Shown here in pieces: positions 7,640 through 14,237 of a stretch of DNA of 22,895 nucleotides (position 1 is the stretch's first letter; every line of letters begins with the position of its first letter). Under the pieces are notes generated by a model. That model saw only the letters and a program-made list of their open reading frames with translations. It searched no databases and had not been told where the DNA came from. Location: assembly GCA_036517235.1 (NCBI GenBank), contig DATDXL010000006.1:1-22895 (forward strand), given 5' to 3'. The DNA is from 2-02-FULL-46-13 sp036517235. Its GTDB lineage: Bacteria > Patescibacteriota > Minisyncoccia > Phycocordibacterales > DSPV01. A program made the position numbers and the translations under genes.

Positions 7640-7670
7640 GCACGTCCGCGGCATATGCCGCGGACGTGCT
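7639..7670. repeat. Perfect 32-bp palindrome
   Basis: A perfect inverted repeat with no spacer: AGCACGTCCGCGGCAT (7639-7654) followed by its reverse complement. It is GC-rich with no T-tract on either side, so it is a poor intrinsic terminator. It sits between kinase tail C and the coiled-coil gene, directly upstream of that gene's -10 box. An operator or a strong cruciform is possible. Confidence 0.8.
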
Positions 7671-7684
7671 GTTCTTCCTATGCG

Positions 7685-7792
7685 CTACACGGGCAATTCG
7701 ACAACGAAGCGGGTGCCTTTGCCAAGACCGTCCGACTCTAGGCGCACGGTTCCCTTGTGGCCCTCCACCAGCTGTTTGGCGACATAGAGGCC
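7685..7792 (-). pseudogene. Orphan histidine kinase 3' end, copy C
   Basis: The minus strand encodes GLYVAKQLVEGHKGTVR, LESDGLGKGTRFVVELPV and a stop (TAG, 7685-7687). By hand alignment about 83% of roughly 103 bases match the end of the intact kinase gene (8278-8382), without gaps. Homology ends abruptly at the GLY codons, about 30 bp after the hicA stop. No kinase body is attached. Confidence 0.85.
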
Positions 7793-7822
7793 GCCTTCCC
7801 ATATCAGGAAGAAGTCAGAATT

Positions 7823-8017
7823 CTACCGACCTGGTGGTGCAGAAATGCCGAGATCTTTGCAGATTTTTTGTGCGAGAAATGTTTTTATTTCGCTATGGCG
7901 CGGGACTGTGCTCATGAACTCATTCGACGGATTCAGAAATACCGAGTGTTTTGCACCTTCCCGTACGAATCGGCACCTGCTCCGACGCAGATGTTGAATA
8001 AAATCCGCACGCTTCAT
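7823..8017 (-). CDS. hicA: HicA-family mRNA interferase toxin
   Basis: A 64-residue dsRBD-fold toxin that cleaves mRNA when free of its antitoxin. It begins MKRADFIQHLRRSRC and contains the HicA core REGAKHSVF, with H24 as the expected catalytic histidine, followed by VPRHSEIKTFLAQKICKDLG, the conserved C-terminal block. Length is typical for HicA. It begins 4 bp after the hicB stop codon, in the order hicB-hicA, and is followed within about 30 bp by kinase remnant C. Confidence 0.9.
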   Translation of the reverse strand: MKRADFIQHLRRSRCRFVREGAKHSVFLNPSNEFMSTVPRHSEIKTFLAQKICKDLGISAPPGR

Positions 8018-8021
8018 GATG

Positions 8022-8234
8022 CTAGATTAGGGCAAATCGTTCTCGAACAATTGAACCTCCGCGAGAACGTTCGCGCTTCGTGAGCGCGCGCCGTGCAAGA
8101 AGAAACTCTGAGAGAGCGTCAGAAAGGTTGTCCCGCGTTTCTTTTCTTGAAACGCCTTGCGTATTCACACCAGGGATTTCTTCTATCCAGGCGACATATC
8201 CGGAACGGACTTTTTTATAAATGGCTGTATACAT
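8022..8234 (-). CDS. hicB: HicB-family antitoxin, short form
   Basis: A 70-residue antitoxin expected to bind and block HicA. The partial RNase H-like core is visible: YTAIYKKVRSGYVAWIEEIPGVNTQG (about 2-27), then a helix DNLSDALSEFLLARRAL. The usual C-terminal DNA-binding segment is reduced to a short basic tail. ATG 8234 was chosen because a TATATT -10 box lies 8 bp upstream; an upstream in-frame codon at 8252 lies upstream of that box. It follows the kinase stop by about 40 bp on the same strand and probably has its own leaderless transcript. Confidence 0.85.
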   Translation of the reverse strand: MYTAIYKKVRSGYVAWIEEIPGVNTQGVSRKETRDNLSDALSEFLLARRALTKRERSRGGSIVRERFALI

Positions 8235-8242
8235 ATAGGTGA

Positions 8243-8248
8243 AATATA
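8243..8248 (-). promoter_or_regulatory. -10 box for hicBA
   Basis: TGTGCTATATT, then 8 bp, then ATG 8234 on the minus strand; no SD. It lies between the end of the intact kinase gene and hicB. Confidence 0.5.
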
Positions 8249-8273
8249 GCACACGGTTATTGCGCAGTACACT

Positions 8274-9926
8274 TTAGGCGGGCAATTCAACGATAAAGCG
8301 CGTTCCCTTTCCGAGGCCATCGGACTCGATGCGCACTGTTCCCTTGTGGCCCTCCACGAGTTGCTTGGCGACATAGAGGCCAAGGCCGGTGCCGGTCGTG
8401 TTCACCTTGTTTGCGCCACGCGCGCGGACGAATTTCTCAAAAAGCCCCCCCATCTCTTCTCTTGGGATGCCCGCTCCCGTGTCCTCAACGACGATGCGCG
8501 CGACCCCCTTCCCGGATGCGTCCTGCGCTTTCTCAACCGATACGTTCACGCTTCCCTTCTCGGTGTATTTGATGGCGTTATCAACTAAGTTCGAGAATAC
8601 CTGCTTGATTTTCCCGAAGTCGGCTTGAACCATCAGAGCGCCGTCTTTTGAAGAGAAATTGAGCGCAAGGTGTTTTGCGAGTGCGACCGGACGCATTTCC
8701 TCAACCACTTTTTGAGCAACTGAAGCGACGTCGACGGGCGCAAACTCATATTTCAAACTTCCCTGCTCGATGCGCGAGATGTTGAGATAATCCTCGATGG
8801 AAGAGGCCATGACACGCGCCGATTCACTCACGCGCTCCAGCGGGTCTTTCATCGTATTCGGCACGGGGCCATAATCGCCCTGCACAATGAGAGAGGCGTA
8901 CCCCTTGATGGCGGTGATGGGTGCGCGCAGCTGATGCGAGGCGATAGAAAGGAACTCACTCTTCATCCTGTCGAGCTCCTTGAGCCGCTCATTCGCCACC
9001 TCAAGCTGTTTTGCGAGCTTCTCGATTTGTTTTCGAGCGCGAACCTCTTTTCTAATGCCCGTTAGGAGCGTGTAGCCAAGAGGTAACACGAGGATAAATG
9101 CCATCAGGTTCGCGTAAATCTGATAGTTATCATTCTCGGCGAACAGAAGAGAGAAAATGAGAATCACGAGAGCAATAACTAGGGTATCTATGAGCAAAAT
9201 ACGCGGTTCGAAAGATTCGTATTTGATCGTTATATAGGTCAAGAAAGCGGCGAATATTGGAACCGCGATATGCCCATACTGACTGGTAACATAGTCACCA
9301 GTGATTGTGGCGACGACATTAGCGGCAAGGAAGCTTAAAAAGAGAAGACACGTGCCGAGAGAAACTAAGAAAATCTTCACGCGCTCTTGTCGGGTTTTCT
9401 CTTTGAGCAGTCGAACTATAGTCTTCCAGATAATCAGTAACAACAGAATTGTCTCAACGACATAGCCATAGTAAATTCCCAATCCTTCCCAGGCGTTACG
9501 GTCGCAGGTTGTATAGTCAAAACCGATGACCGAAAGACCGGCTGCGCCGAAATAGAGCGCCGGAAGAATAATAATAAAAATAAGCCACTGGTTTGCGGTA
9601 GAGATAGGTCGTTTCTCGAGAAACTGAATAAAGTAGGCGTATGCGCCGATGAAAATAAGAGGCTCAACCATTCCAAGCAGGGTCCAGAAGAATATCACAT
9701 GATCTATACTTTCATTCGCCCATAGAACCACGTCGCTAAAGAGCCAGACAATGTAGGCACCGGCCATCAGTCTGAAACTGTTTTTTGGCCATGGCTTGAG
9801 ACGAAGGAAGGTAAATATGAGCAGTCCGGCAAATATCAGTATCGACGTGAGATGAGAATAATAAATCAAAGGCTCGCCATTACCGGAGAAAATGAGGTAC
9901 TGTGCCGTATCCCATTCGCACATCAT
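8274..9926 (-). CDS. Membrane sensor histidine kinase
   Basis: A 550-residue inner-membrane kinase. Residues 1-290 hold about eight hydrophobic helices (for example LTSILIFAGLLIFTFL, ETILLLLIIW, LVIALVILIFSLLF) forming a multi-pass sensor of unrecognised ligand. A linker coiled coil (AKQLEVANERLKELDRMKSEF) leads to the HisKA domain with SHQLRAP (phospho-acceptor H331). The HATPase_c domain has the N box DNAIKYTEKG, the G1 box DTGAGIP and the G2 box TGTGLGLYVAK. No receiver domain and no response regulator gene is next to it. The start overlaps the stop of the upstream membrane peptide gene (ATGA). Its 3' end is the complete member of the tail repeat family found at 2057, 3110, 7271 and 7685. 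Confidence 0.9.
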   Translation of the reverse strand: MMCEWDTAQYLIFSGNGEPLIYYSHLTSILIFAGLLIFTFLRLKPWPKNSFRLMAGAYIVWLFSDVVLWANESIDHVIFFWTLLGMVEPLIFIGAYAYFIQFLEKRPISTANQWLIFIIILPALYFGAAGLSVIGFDYTTCDRNAWEGLGIYYGYVVETILLLLIIWKTIVRLLKEKTRQERVKIFLVSLGTCLLFLSFLAANVVATITGDYVTSQYGHIAVPIFAAFLTYITIKYESFEPRILLIDTLVIALVILIFSLLFAENDNYQIYANLMAFILVLPLGYTLLTGIRKEVRARKQIEKLAKQLEVANERLKELDRMKSEFLSIASHQLRAPITAIKGYASLIVQGDYGPVPNTMKDPLERVSESARVMASSIEDYLNISRIEQGSLKYEFAPVDVASVAQKVVEEMRPVALAKHLALNFSSKDGALMVQADFGKIKQVFSNLVDNAIKYTEKGSVNVSVEKAQDASGKGVARIVVEDTGAGIPREEMGGLFEKFVRARGANKVNTTGTGLGLYVAKQLVEGHKGTVRIESDGLGKGTRFIVELPA

Positions 9927-10105
9927 GGCGTTTTGTCCCAGTAGATCAGAGTGTCCAACTGTTTAGGGATACCCGGCATGTCTTCCTCTGAATAGTAGAT
10001 GGGATAGGCGTGCAACACATACACCCTCGCATACGTCAGTGCAATCGCTATAACGTAGGTAGCCACAACGGCAACCAGGAAGATTTTATTTCCTGCGCTG
10101 GGCAT
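9923..10105 (-). CDS. Small single-pass membrane protein
   Basis: 60 residues: a short N-terminal segment, one hydrophobic helix (about residues 8-28, IFLVAVVATYVIAIAL), and an outer tail with YPIYYSEEDMPGIP. No known family. It starts inside the end of the SET gene (20-bp overlap) and ends overlapping the kinase start by 4 bp, so all three are translated as one unit. An accessory subunit of the kinase sensor is a reasonable guess from this coupling. Confidence 0.65.
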   Translation of the reverse strand: MPSAGNKIFLVAVVATYVIAIALTYARVYVLHAYPIYYSEEDMPGIPKQLDTLIYWDKTP

Positions 10106-10643
10106 GTTTTTTTAAGCTTCGCATGTCCCTAGTATATACCGGATAGCTCAAATTGTTCATGTAATTCTCCAAGTACTGTGGAATAATGCCAAGCGCTCTA
10201 TATCGCTCCTGTATCTTCTTGTCGAGAAGCGTGAAGTCAGAAATGATTTTACGGCATTCTTTCGCGCGACAATCACACTTCATTCTCCAGTCGTGTTCGA
10301 ACATGGTTGTCGAGTAATCCCACGTTACTTCCTCTCCTATTTCTATATCCCTGATTGCCACTAGAAGAACATCGCTGTCGTTAAATTTCAGTCCAGTATT
10401 TGGATCACATGAATGATTCAATAAATCGTCAATATCCTCCGAGGGACCCATAAAGGTTTCAACTCCGACCTGCAGATAACGATCGCGTTCTCCCTTGTAG
10501 TTTTTAGGAAGCTCCAATTTGTGGATAAGCGGTCCTTTAAATTGCGTTATAACATCTCCTTTTCGGAAAAACCGCGCGGCGAAACCCGCCCTTCCGAGAT
10601 GATTTTGACCGACTGCAAGATTATTGAAAACGCGCACTTTCAT
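10086..10643 (-). CDS. SET-domain protein lysine methyltransferase
   Basis: A 185-residue protein covering a compact SET domain. An N-terminal GRAGFAARFFRKGDVI segment corresponds to the SAM-binding G.G.fA...i..Ge.i block. The core motif is LLNHSCDPNTG and the catalytic-Tyr region is GEEVTWDYS. A post-SET-like cluster follows (CDCRAKEC). It would transfer methyl groups from SAM to a lysine of an unknown protein. ATG 10643 was preferred to a TTG two codons earlier because a CATACT box lies 6 bp before it. It heads an overlapping operon with a membrane peptide and a histidine kinase. Confidence 0.85.
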   Translation of the reverse strand: MKVRVFNNLAVGQNHLGRAGFAARFFRKGDVITQFKGPLIHKLELPKNYKGERDRYLQVGVETFMGPSEDIDDLLNHSCDPNTGLKFNDSDVLLVAIRDIEIGEEVTWDYSTTMFEHDWRMKCDCRAKECRKIISDFTLLDKKIQERYRALGIIPQYLENYMNNLSYPVYTRDMRSLKKHAQRRK

Positions 10644-10649
10644 GCTCAA

Positions 10650-10655
10650 AGTATG
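10650..10655 (-). promoter_or_regulatory. -10 box for SET-kinase operon
   Basis: CATACT then TTGAGC then ATG 10643 on the minus strand, with no SD. Confidence 0.35.
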
Positions 10656-10674
10656 TCATGAAATCCACATAAAG

Positions 10675-10709
10675 TAAAACGGGAGGTTGATATTGCTATC
10701 TTCCTCCCG
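10675..10709 (-). terminator. Intrinsic terminator of membrane protein gene
   Basis: On the minus strand CGGGAGG (10703-10709) pairs with CCTCCCG (10680-10686), with an inner GATA/TATC stem, followed by TTTTACTTT. It ends the transcript of the 10742-11323 gene. Confidence 0.8.
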
Positions 10710-10741
10710 CTTTCTGCTGTTTTTGCTCGGACAGATCTTTC

Positions 10742-11323
10742 TTAGGTGAGACGACGCCATACGATAATTGCTACTATCGCGTGGCAGACGATTTCCACGA
10801 TTATGTACGGCAGCTCGTTTATTTCGTCGAATCGCACCATAATCACGGCGAGCGTCAGAACATCGGCTGTGGTCCACAGAACCCATGCGGATGATCGTTC
10901 TTCGCGAGGGTGTCGCCATGCATTTTGCCACGTGGGCAGAAATGCGATGGGAACCGCTCCCACTACCAGGTAGTGTGCCCAGAAGACCGACCCGAAACCA
11001 ACCCAGACAACCAGGGCGGCCACACTCATGAGGACGCATACGGTTTCGGTTGGATTCGGTTTCTTCCAGGCGGCCCTCTGCCATGTTCTGACGAAGACCG
11101 CAGTGCACCCGATGGCAGCGACGAAAATTGCCGCGCTCTTGACCAGGTCGTTGTTGAGGCCCTCGTAGGTAACGGCCTGCATCCACATCTCAATGGTCCA
11201 GATGAGCCAGGACCAGCGGTTCGGACTCAGTTCTTCGGTGACGATGTCTCGGTAATACACCCAGAAGGCGATACCGAGGACGAAAATCGCTGCACACAGC
11301 AGCGCAACGGTAATTGCCCACAT
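10742..11323 (-). CDS. Polytopic membrane protein with PNxxSWLxW motif
   Basis: 193 residues with about six hydrophobic helices. The first half carries SPNRWSWLIWTIEMW and the second half a similar RSSAWVLWTTADVLTL, suggesting an internal duplication like the 3-helix repeats of PQ-loop or SemiSWEET-type proteins; I do not claim that family. A shorter relative with PNPLSWLMW lies at 17687-17881. It starts at ATG 11323, 5 nt after a strong SD (GGGAGG), and is driven by the R1 promoter-leader, unlike the leaderless genes around it. A terminator follows at 10675. Transport or sensing is possible; the substrate is unknown. Confidence 0.7.
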   Translation of the reverse strand: MWAITVALLCAAIFVLGIAFWVYYRDIVTEELSPNRWSWLIWTIEMWMQAVTYEGLNNDLVKSAAIFVAAIGCTAVFVRTWQRAAWKKPNPTETVCVLMSVAALVVWVGFGSVFWAHYLVVGAVPIAFLPTWQNAWRHPREERSSAWVLWTTADVLTLAVIMVRFDEINELPYIIVEIVCHAIVAIIVWRRLT

Positions 11324-11415
11324 TCACGCCTCCCACGGTTTGAACGGTTCAAGGTATCCGGCTCATGCCGAATACCCACCTTTCATATTACATCACACCT
11401 TGTATATAAATGCAA
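11321..11415 (-). promoter_or_regulatory. Repeated promoter and structured leader, copy R1
   Basis: Minus strand, in order: -35 TTGCAT (11410-11415), exactly 17 bp, -10 TGTAAT (11387-11392), a leader with AGGTGG, a 9-bp hairpin (11354-11375) GTATTCGGC-ATGA-GCCGGATAC, then TTGAACCGTTCAA, then GGGAGG (11329-11334) and ATG 11323. A 5-codon ORF, MSRIP-stop, occupies 11349-11366, starting in the hairpin loop. Homologous to R2 (15314-15413) and R3 (17879-17978). Confidence 0.8.
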
Positions 11416-11437
11416 GCCCTAACCGCAAGGTTAGGGC
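11416..11437 (-). terminator. Hairpin terminator after greA-like gene
   Basis: GCCCTAACC and GGTTAGGGC form a perfect 9-bp stem with a 4-nt loop, followed on the minus strand by TTGCATTT. The tail is also the -35 region of R1, so termination and the next promoter abut. Confidence 0.6.
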
Positions 11438-11473
11438 CCGAGTTGATCTACCGAGGGAGCGAGATTGCCCTTC

Positions 11474-11944
11474 CTAGACCTCCGAGGGCATCGAAATCTC
11501 AATGATTTCGAAATGATGTTCTTTTTTCCCGATTTTTCCGTCCCTGAGTTCGCCGACACTACCCCCAACCAAAATTCGTGCGAGTGGCGTATTGTAGGAA
11601 ACCGAATCGGAGTCAAAAGTAAGGTAGCTTCCGATGACGATCGTTTTCTCTTCTTTCGCATCGACATCTCGATACCGGACACGCTTTCCGATACTGACCT
11701 TCTCGTTTTTCGCGGTAGGTATGATTATCTGAACCACGCCTTGAATTCGAAGAAGCTCCACAAGCTGTCGCGAATGCATTTTTTGTTGTCGCTCACCCTC
11801 CTCATAAGCGAAGTTGTCGTGATAACTGTCAGATCCTTCCTGGCAAGAACGACCAATTTCGGCGCCCGTTTCCTTTATCTGATCGCAGACTCGCGCAATC
11901 CTCTGCTGTAGAAGATCGAAGTCCTTCCGTAGGAAATAATACAT
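11474..11944 (-). CDS. GreA/GreB-family transcription factor
   Basis: 156 residues. The N-terminal half (about 1-75) is helical and coiled-coil-like, with DNFAYEEGERQQ, where GreA carries the acidic tip that enters the RNA polymerase secondary channel. The C-terminal half is the FKBP-like GreA_C domain: VSIGKRVRYRD, then SYNTPLARILVGGSVGEL, and a final HHFEIIEI, all in family order. It would stimulate transcript cleavage by stalled polymerase or compete for the same channel. The N-terminus is divergent, so an alternative channel-binding factor is possible. ATG 11944 has an SD (GGAG about 8 nt upstream). Confidence 0.75.
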   Translation of the reverse strand: MYYFLRKDFDLLQQRIARVCDQIKETGAEIGRSCQEGSDSYHDNFAYEEGERQQKMHSRQLVELLRIQGVVQIIIPTAKNEKVSIGKRVRYRDVDAKEEKTIVIGSYLTFDSDSVSYNTPLARILVGGSVGELRDGKIGKKEHHFEIIEISMPSEV

Positions 11945-11999
11945 GCTGACTCTCCAATCATTCGATGACGTCTAGTTAGAGTATATCATACATAGTCAT

Positions 12000-12017
12000 T
12001 TTGTCATCTTTGACAAA
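12000..12017. repeat. Inverted repeat upstream of greA-like gene
   Basis: TTTGTCA and TGACAAA separated by 4 nt, in the region expected to lie near the -35 of the greA-like promoter (its likely -10, TATACT, is about 20 bp further along the minus strand). A possible operator, or a minor hairpin. Confidence 0.3.
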
Positions 12018-12047
12018 GAAAAAGGAGATCCCAATGTTTGAATCTCC
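12014..12047 (-). terminator. Intrinsic terminator of small winged-helix-like gene
   Basis: On the minus strand GGAGAT (12042-12047) pairs with ATCTCC (12024-12029), followed by TTTTTCTTTG. Confidence 0.7.
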
Positions 12048-12088
12048 AGTTGTGACTGTCGCTCTGTGATATGAGTCTATTCCAGTGT

Positions 12089-12403
12089 CTAGTTTTTCAG
12101 AAATTTGAGCTGTACCCGTTCGCCGACATGTGTGAGTCGGTATTCCCATACTACGGAGCGAGTTTTGGTCATAACGACTTGGCCATGCGAATCCCTCTTA
12201 ATCTGGCTATTTAATAATTTCCTATTTTCAAGATTGCGAAGAGCTTCTTGTAATGCCAGATCGGATGGTGCCTTAGATTTCACTGATCGACGTACGTCTT
12301 GACGGCGCAAGGTCAGAATCGTCATACTGATTTCGGGTGTGGCTTTCCAATGACTTGCATCCACGACCTTCAGAATTTCCCGTTCTAAAGTAGAGGTGCT
12401 CAT
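12089..12403 (-). CDS. Hypothetical small protein, possibly winged helix
   Basis: 104 residues, basic, without membrane segments. The second half reads as a winged-helix pattern: helix ALQEALRNLENRKLL, then two strands around SHGQVV and SVVWEYRLTHVGERV. I do not recognise a named family. A DNA-binding regulator is possible from this layout. Start ATG 12403 has GATAGT 5 bp before it and no SD. It lies just downstream of the Nudix gene on the same strand but has its own promoter and terminator. Confidence 0.55.
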   Translation of the reverse strand: MSTSTLEREILKVVDASHWKATPEISMTILTLRRQDVRRSVKSKAPSDLALQEALRNLENRKLLNSQIKRDSHGQVVMTKTRSVVWEYRLTHVGERVQLKFLKN

Positions 12404-12408
12404 TTCTC

Positions 12409-12414
12409 ACTATC
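12409..12414 (-). promoter_or_regulatory. -10 box for winged-helix-like gene
   Basis: AGGATAGT, 5 bp, ATG 12403 on the minus strand; leaderless pattern. Confidence 0.4.
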
Positions 12415-12476
12415 CTTCTCATTGCACAAATCAATTAACGCCTCACGTACTTTAGCATACAGATAGAGAATGGCAA

Positions 12477-12932
12477 CTACGCCTTGCGTAGGATCTCTCT
12501 CGTTGCTTCAGAGATATTCAAATTCGCGAATCCTGGATTATCTAACGAAACGAATTTAAATGCCCGATGCTCTTGCGGGTTAAGCTTAATCTCGGCCAAA
12601 TTTGTTTCGACTAAGAAATTAAACTGCCGAGCGCGCTTCCCTGAACCAGAAAGATAATCAAATGACCCAAGATATGACTGAGCGCTGGTAAGTTCTAGAC
12701 CGGTCTCTTCTCGTACCTCACGACCTAGCGCTGAAAGCAGGTCTTCCCCTTGGTCCACGGCACCGCTTGGCAATTCAATCAACCCACCTAAAAAATCAAG
12801 AGCCACTCTTTCAAGTAGCAAGAACTTCTTATCCCTTTTAATGACCGCTCCGACTACAATCTTTTGAATCCCATCCTTGCTTGCAGTGACAAGTAATTGC
12901 TGAAGGATGTCTTTATCAACGCGTGAGATCAT
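12477..12932 (-). CDS. Nudix hydrolase
   Basis: A 151-residue Nudix-fold enzyme with a complete Nudix box: GAVDQGE, seven residues, then REVREETGLEL. The Glu residues bind the magnesium used to cleave nucleoside diphosphates linked to another group. Substrate is not determined; ADP- or NDP-sugars are plausible because it directly follows a DegT aminotransferase and a Gfo/Idh dehydrogenase (12-bp gap). GATAAT followed by 6 bp and ATG 12932 suggests an additional internal leaderless promoter overlapping the end of the DegT gene. Confidence 0.85.
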   Translation of the reverse strand: MISRVDKDILQQLLVTASKDGIQKIVVGAVIKRDKKFLLLERVALDFLGGLIELPSGAVDQGEDLLSALGREVREETGLELTSAQSYLGSFDYLSGSGKRARQFNFLVETNLAEIKLNPQEHRAFKFVSLDNPGFANLNISEATREILRKA

Positions 12933-12938
12933 TTGCTT

Positions 12939-12944
12939 ATTATC
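12939..12944 (-). promoter_or_regulatory. Internal -10 box for Nudix gene
   Basis: AGGATAAT, 6 bp, ATG 12932 on the minus strand, lying against the DegT stop codon. Confidence 0.4.
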
Positions 12945-14228
12945 CTACACGCTCAATTGTGCAGCAAGAAGGACTTCTGGATGATCTCGTACCACGGAAG
13001 CAACTTTAACGATACCTTTGATGTAAGAATCGACGATGTCCTCTTCATCGGAAAAAGCCCACATTGGTAACTTTAATGCATTCTCATAGAAATATTCCGC
13101 ATTGGGAAAACTCCTTTCATCATGCCCAAATGGATGTGAATATAATCTTGGGAGAGCCTCGTGAGGCATCGTAAATAGAGGGAGACGATAAATCGGACTC
13201 GTTGACTTTGGGCGATCAAATTCTACCAATCCTTCAGCCAGTACGGCTTTAGTGAATGATTCTATGTTAATCCCATTTGAGCGCATGGGGTCAAATTGCA
13301 TTACATAGGCATACCAGCCCGCACGCCCATCTCGAAGAGCTGGCGTCTTGAGAAATGTAAACTGATTAAATGCCCCTGTCATTTTTGTGGCGTACATTTC
13401 TCTTTGCGCAAGCCATTCGTCTAAGTGTGAGAACTGCTCGAGCGCTATTGCCACTGCCAAAGGATGAGCACGGAACTTAAGGCCAAATCCTGTCGTTGAG
13501 AAAACTGCAAGTTTGTGCTCTTCAAGTATCTCCTGCTTGCATCTTTTATTATAGTGACCTTGCAATAGAGCCCGATAATATATTTCATCATTATCAGTTA
13601 ACAATATCCCGCCCTCACCACCAGTAATAGTTTTTTGGGCCTGCAAACTCCATACGGCAGCATCTCCGAACGTACCCACAAGACGTTGTTCAAATTTTGC
13701 GCCATGAGCGTGCGAACAATCTTCAAGTAGAAGAAGGTGATGTTTGTGACACAGAGAGGAAATGGATTCCATATCACAAGGAATACCCCACATATGAGTG
13801 ACTATCACTGCCTTGGTTCGAGAGGTAATTTTCTTCTCGATTTCAACCGGATCAATGTTGCCATTTTCATCGCAATCACAGAATACTGGCGTTGCGCCGG
13901 TGTGCATGAGCGGGCTGACAGTTGCGAAAAATGTGTATGCAGGACAAATTACTTCATCCCCAGGACCAAGTCCAATCCCCTCATACATCGAAAAGATTGC
14001 ATTGGTACCGGAGTTGGAAAGAAGTCCATGTTTTCGCTTATGATAAGAAGCAAAGGCCATCTCAAATTCTTCTATCACTCCTGAACGATTATATATGGAG
14101 ATGGTTTTGTGAAGTTGTTTGATCACCGCATGTTCAACCGCTGGAGTTATTCTTGGCCAGATGTAGTGAGGACTCTTTGCTACAATACTCCTAGGCCCTC
14201 CCAAAATAGCTAGATTCTCCATCTTCAT
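12945..14228 (-). CDS. DegT/DnrJ/EryC1/StrS aminotransferase
   Basis: A 427-residue PLP enzyme of the sugar aminotransferase family, which converts nucleotide-linked keto-sugars (or related precursors) to amino sugars. Motifs: NSGTNAI (72-78) for the phosphate, the AYTFFAT loop (97-103), LEDCSHAHGA (168-177; D170 pairs with the pyridine nitrogen), and the PLP lysine K199 in LQAQKTITGGEGG. The longer C-terminal region with a WAF block resembles AHBA-synthase/StsC-like members. It follows the Gfo/Idh gene by 9 bp and precedes the Nudix gene, an operon likely making or modifying an amino sugar. The exact substrate is unknown. Confidence 0.88.
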   Translation of the reverse strand: MKMENLAILGGPRSIVAKSPHYIWPRITPAVEHAVIKQLHKTISIYNRSGVIEEFEMAFASYHKRKHGLLSNSGTNAIFSMYEGIGLGPGDEVICPAYTFFATVSPLMHTGATPVFCDCDENGNIDPVEIEKKITSRTKAVIVTHMWGIPCDMESISSLCHKHHLLLLEDCSHAHGAKFEQRLVGTFGDAAVWSLQAQKTITGGEGGILLTDNDEIYYRALLQGHYNKRCKQEILEEHKLAVFSTTGFGLKFRAHPLAVAIALEQFSHLDEWLAQREMYATKMTGAFNQFTFLKTPALRDGRAGWYAYVMQFDPMRSNGINIESFTKAVLAEGLVEFDRPKSTSPIYRLPLFTMPHEALPRLYSHPFGHDERSFPNAEYFYENALKLPMWAFSDEEDIVDSYIKGIVKVASVVRDHPEVLLAAQLSV

Positions 14229-14237
14229 AATGTAGTT

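Noticed and set aside
10656..11186. 176-codon minus-strand open frame overlapping the membrane protein gene
   Set aside because: Arg/Gly/His-rich composition without motifs; the other frame encodes coherent transmembrane helices and has promoter, SD and terminator.
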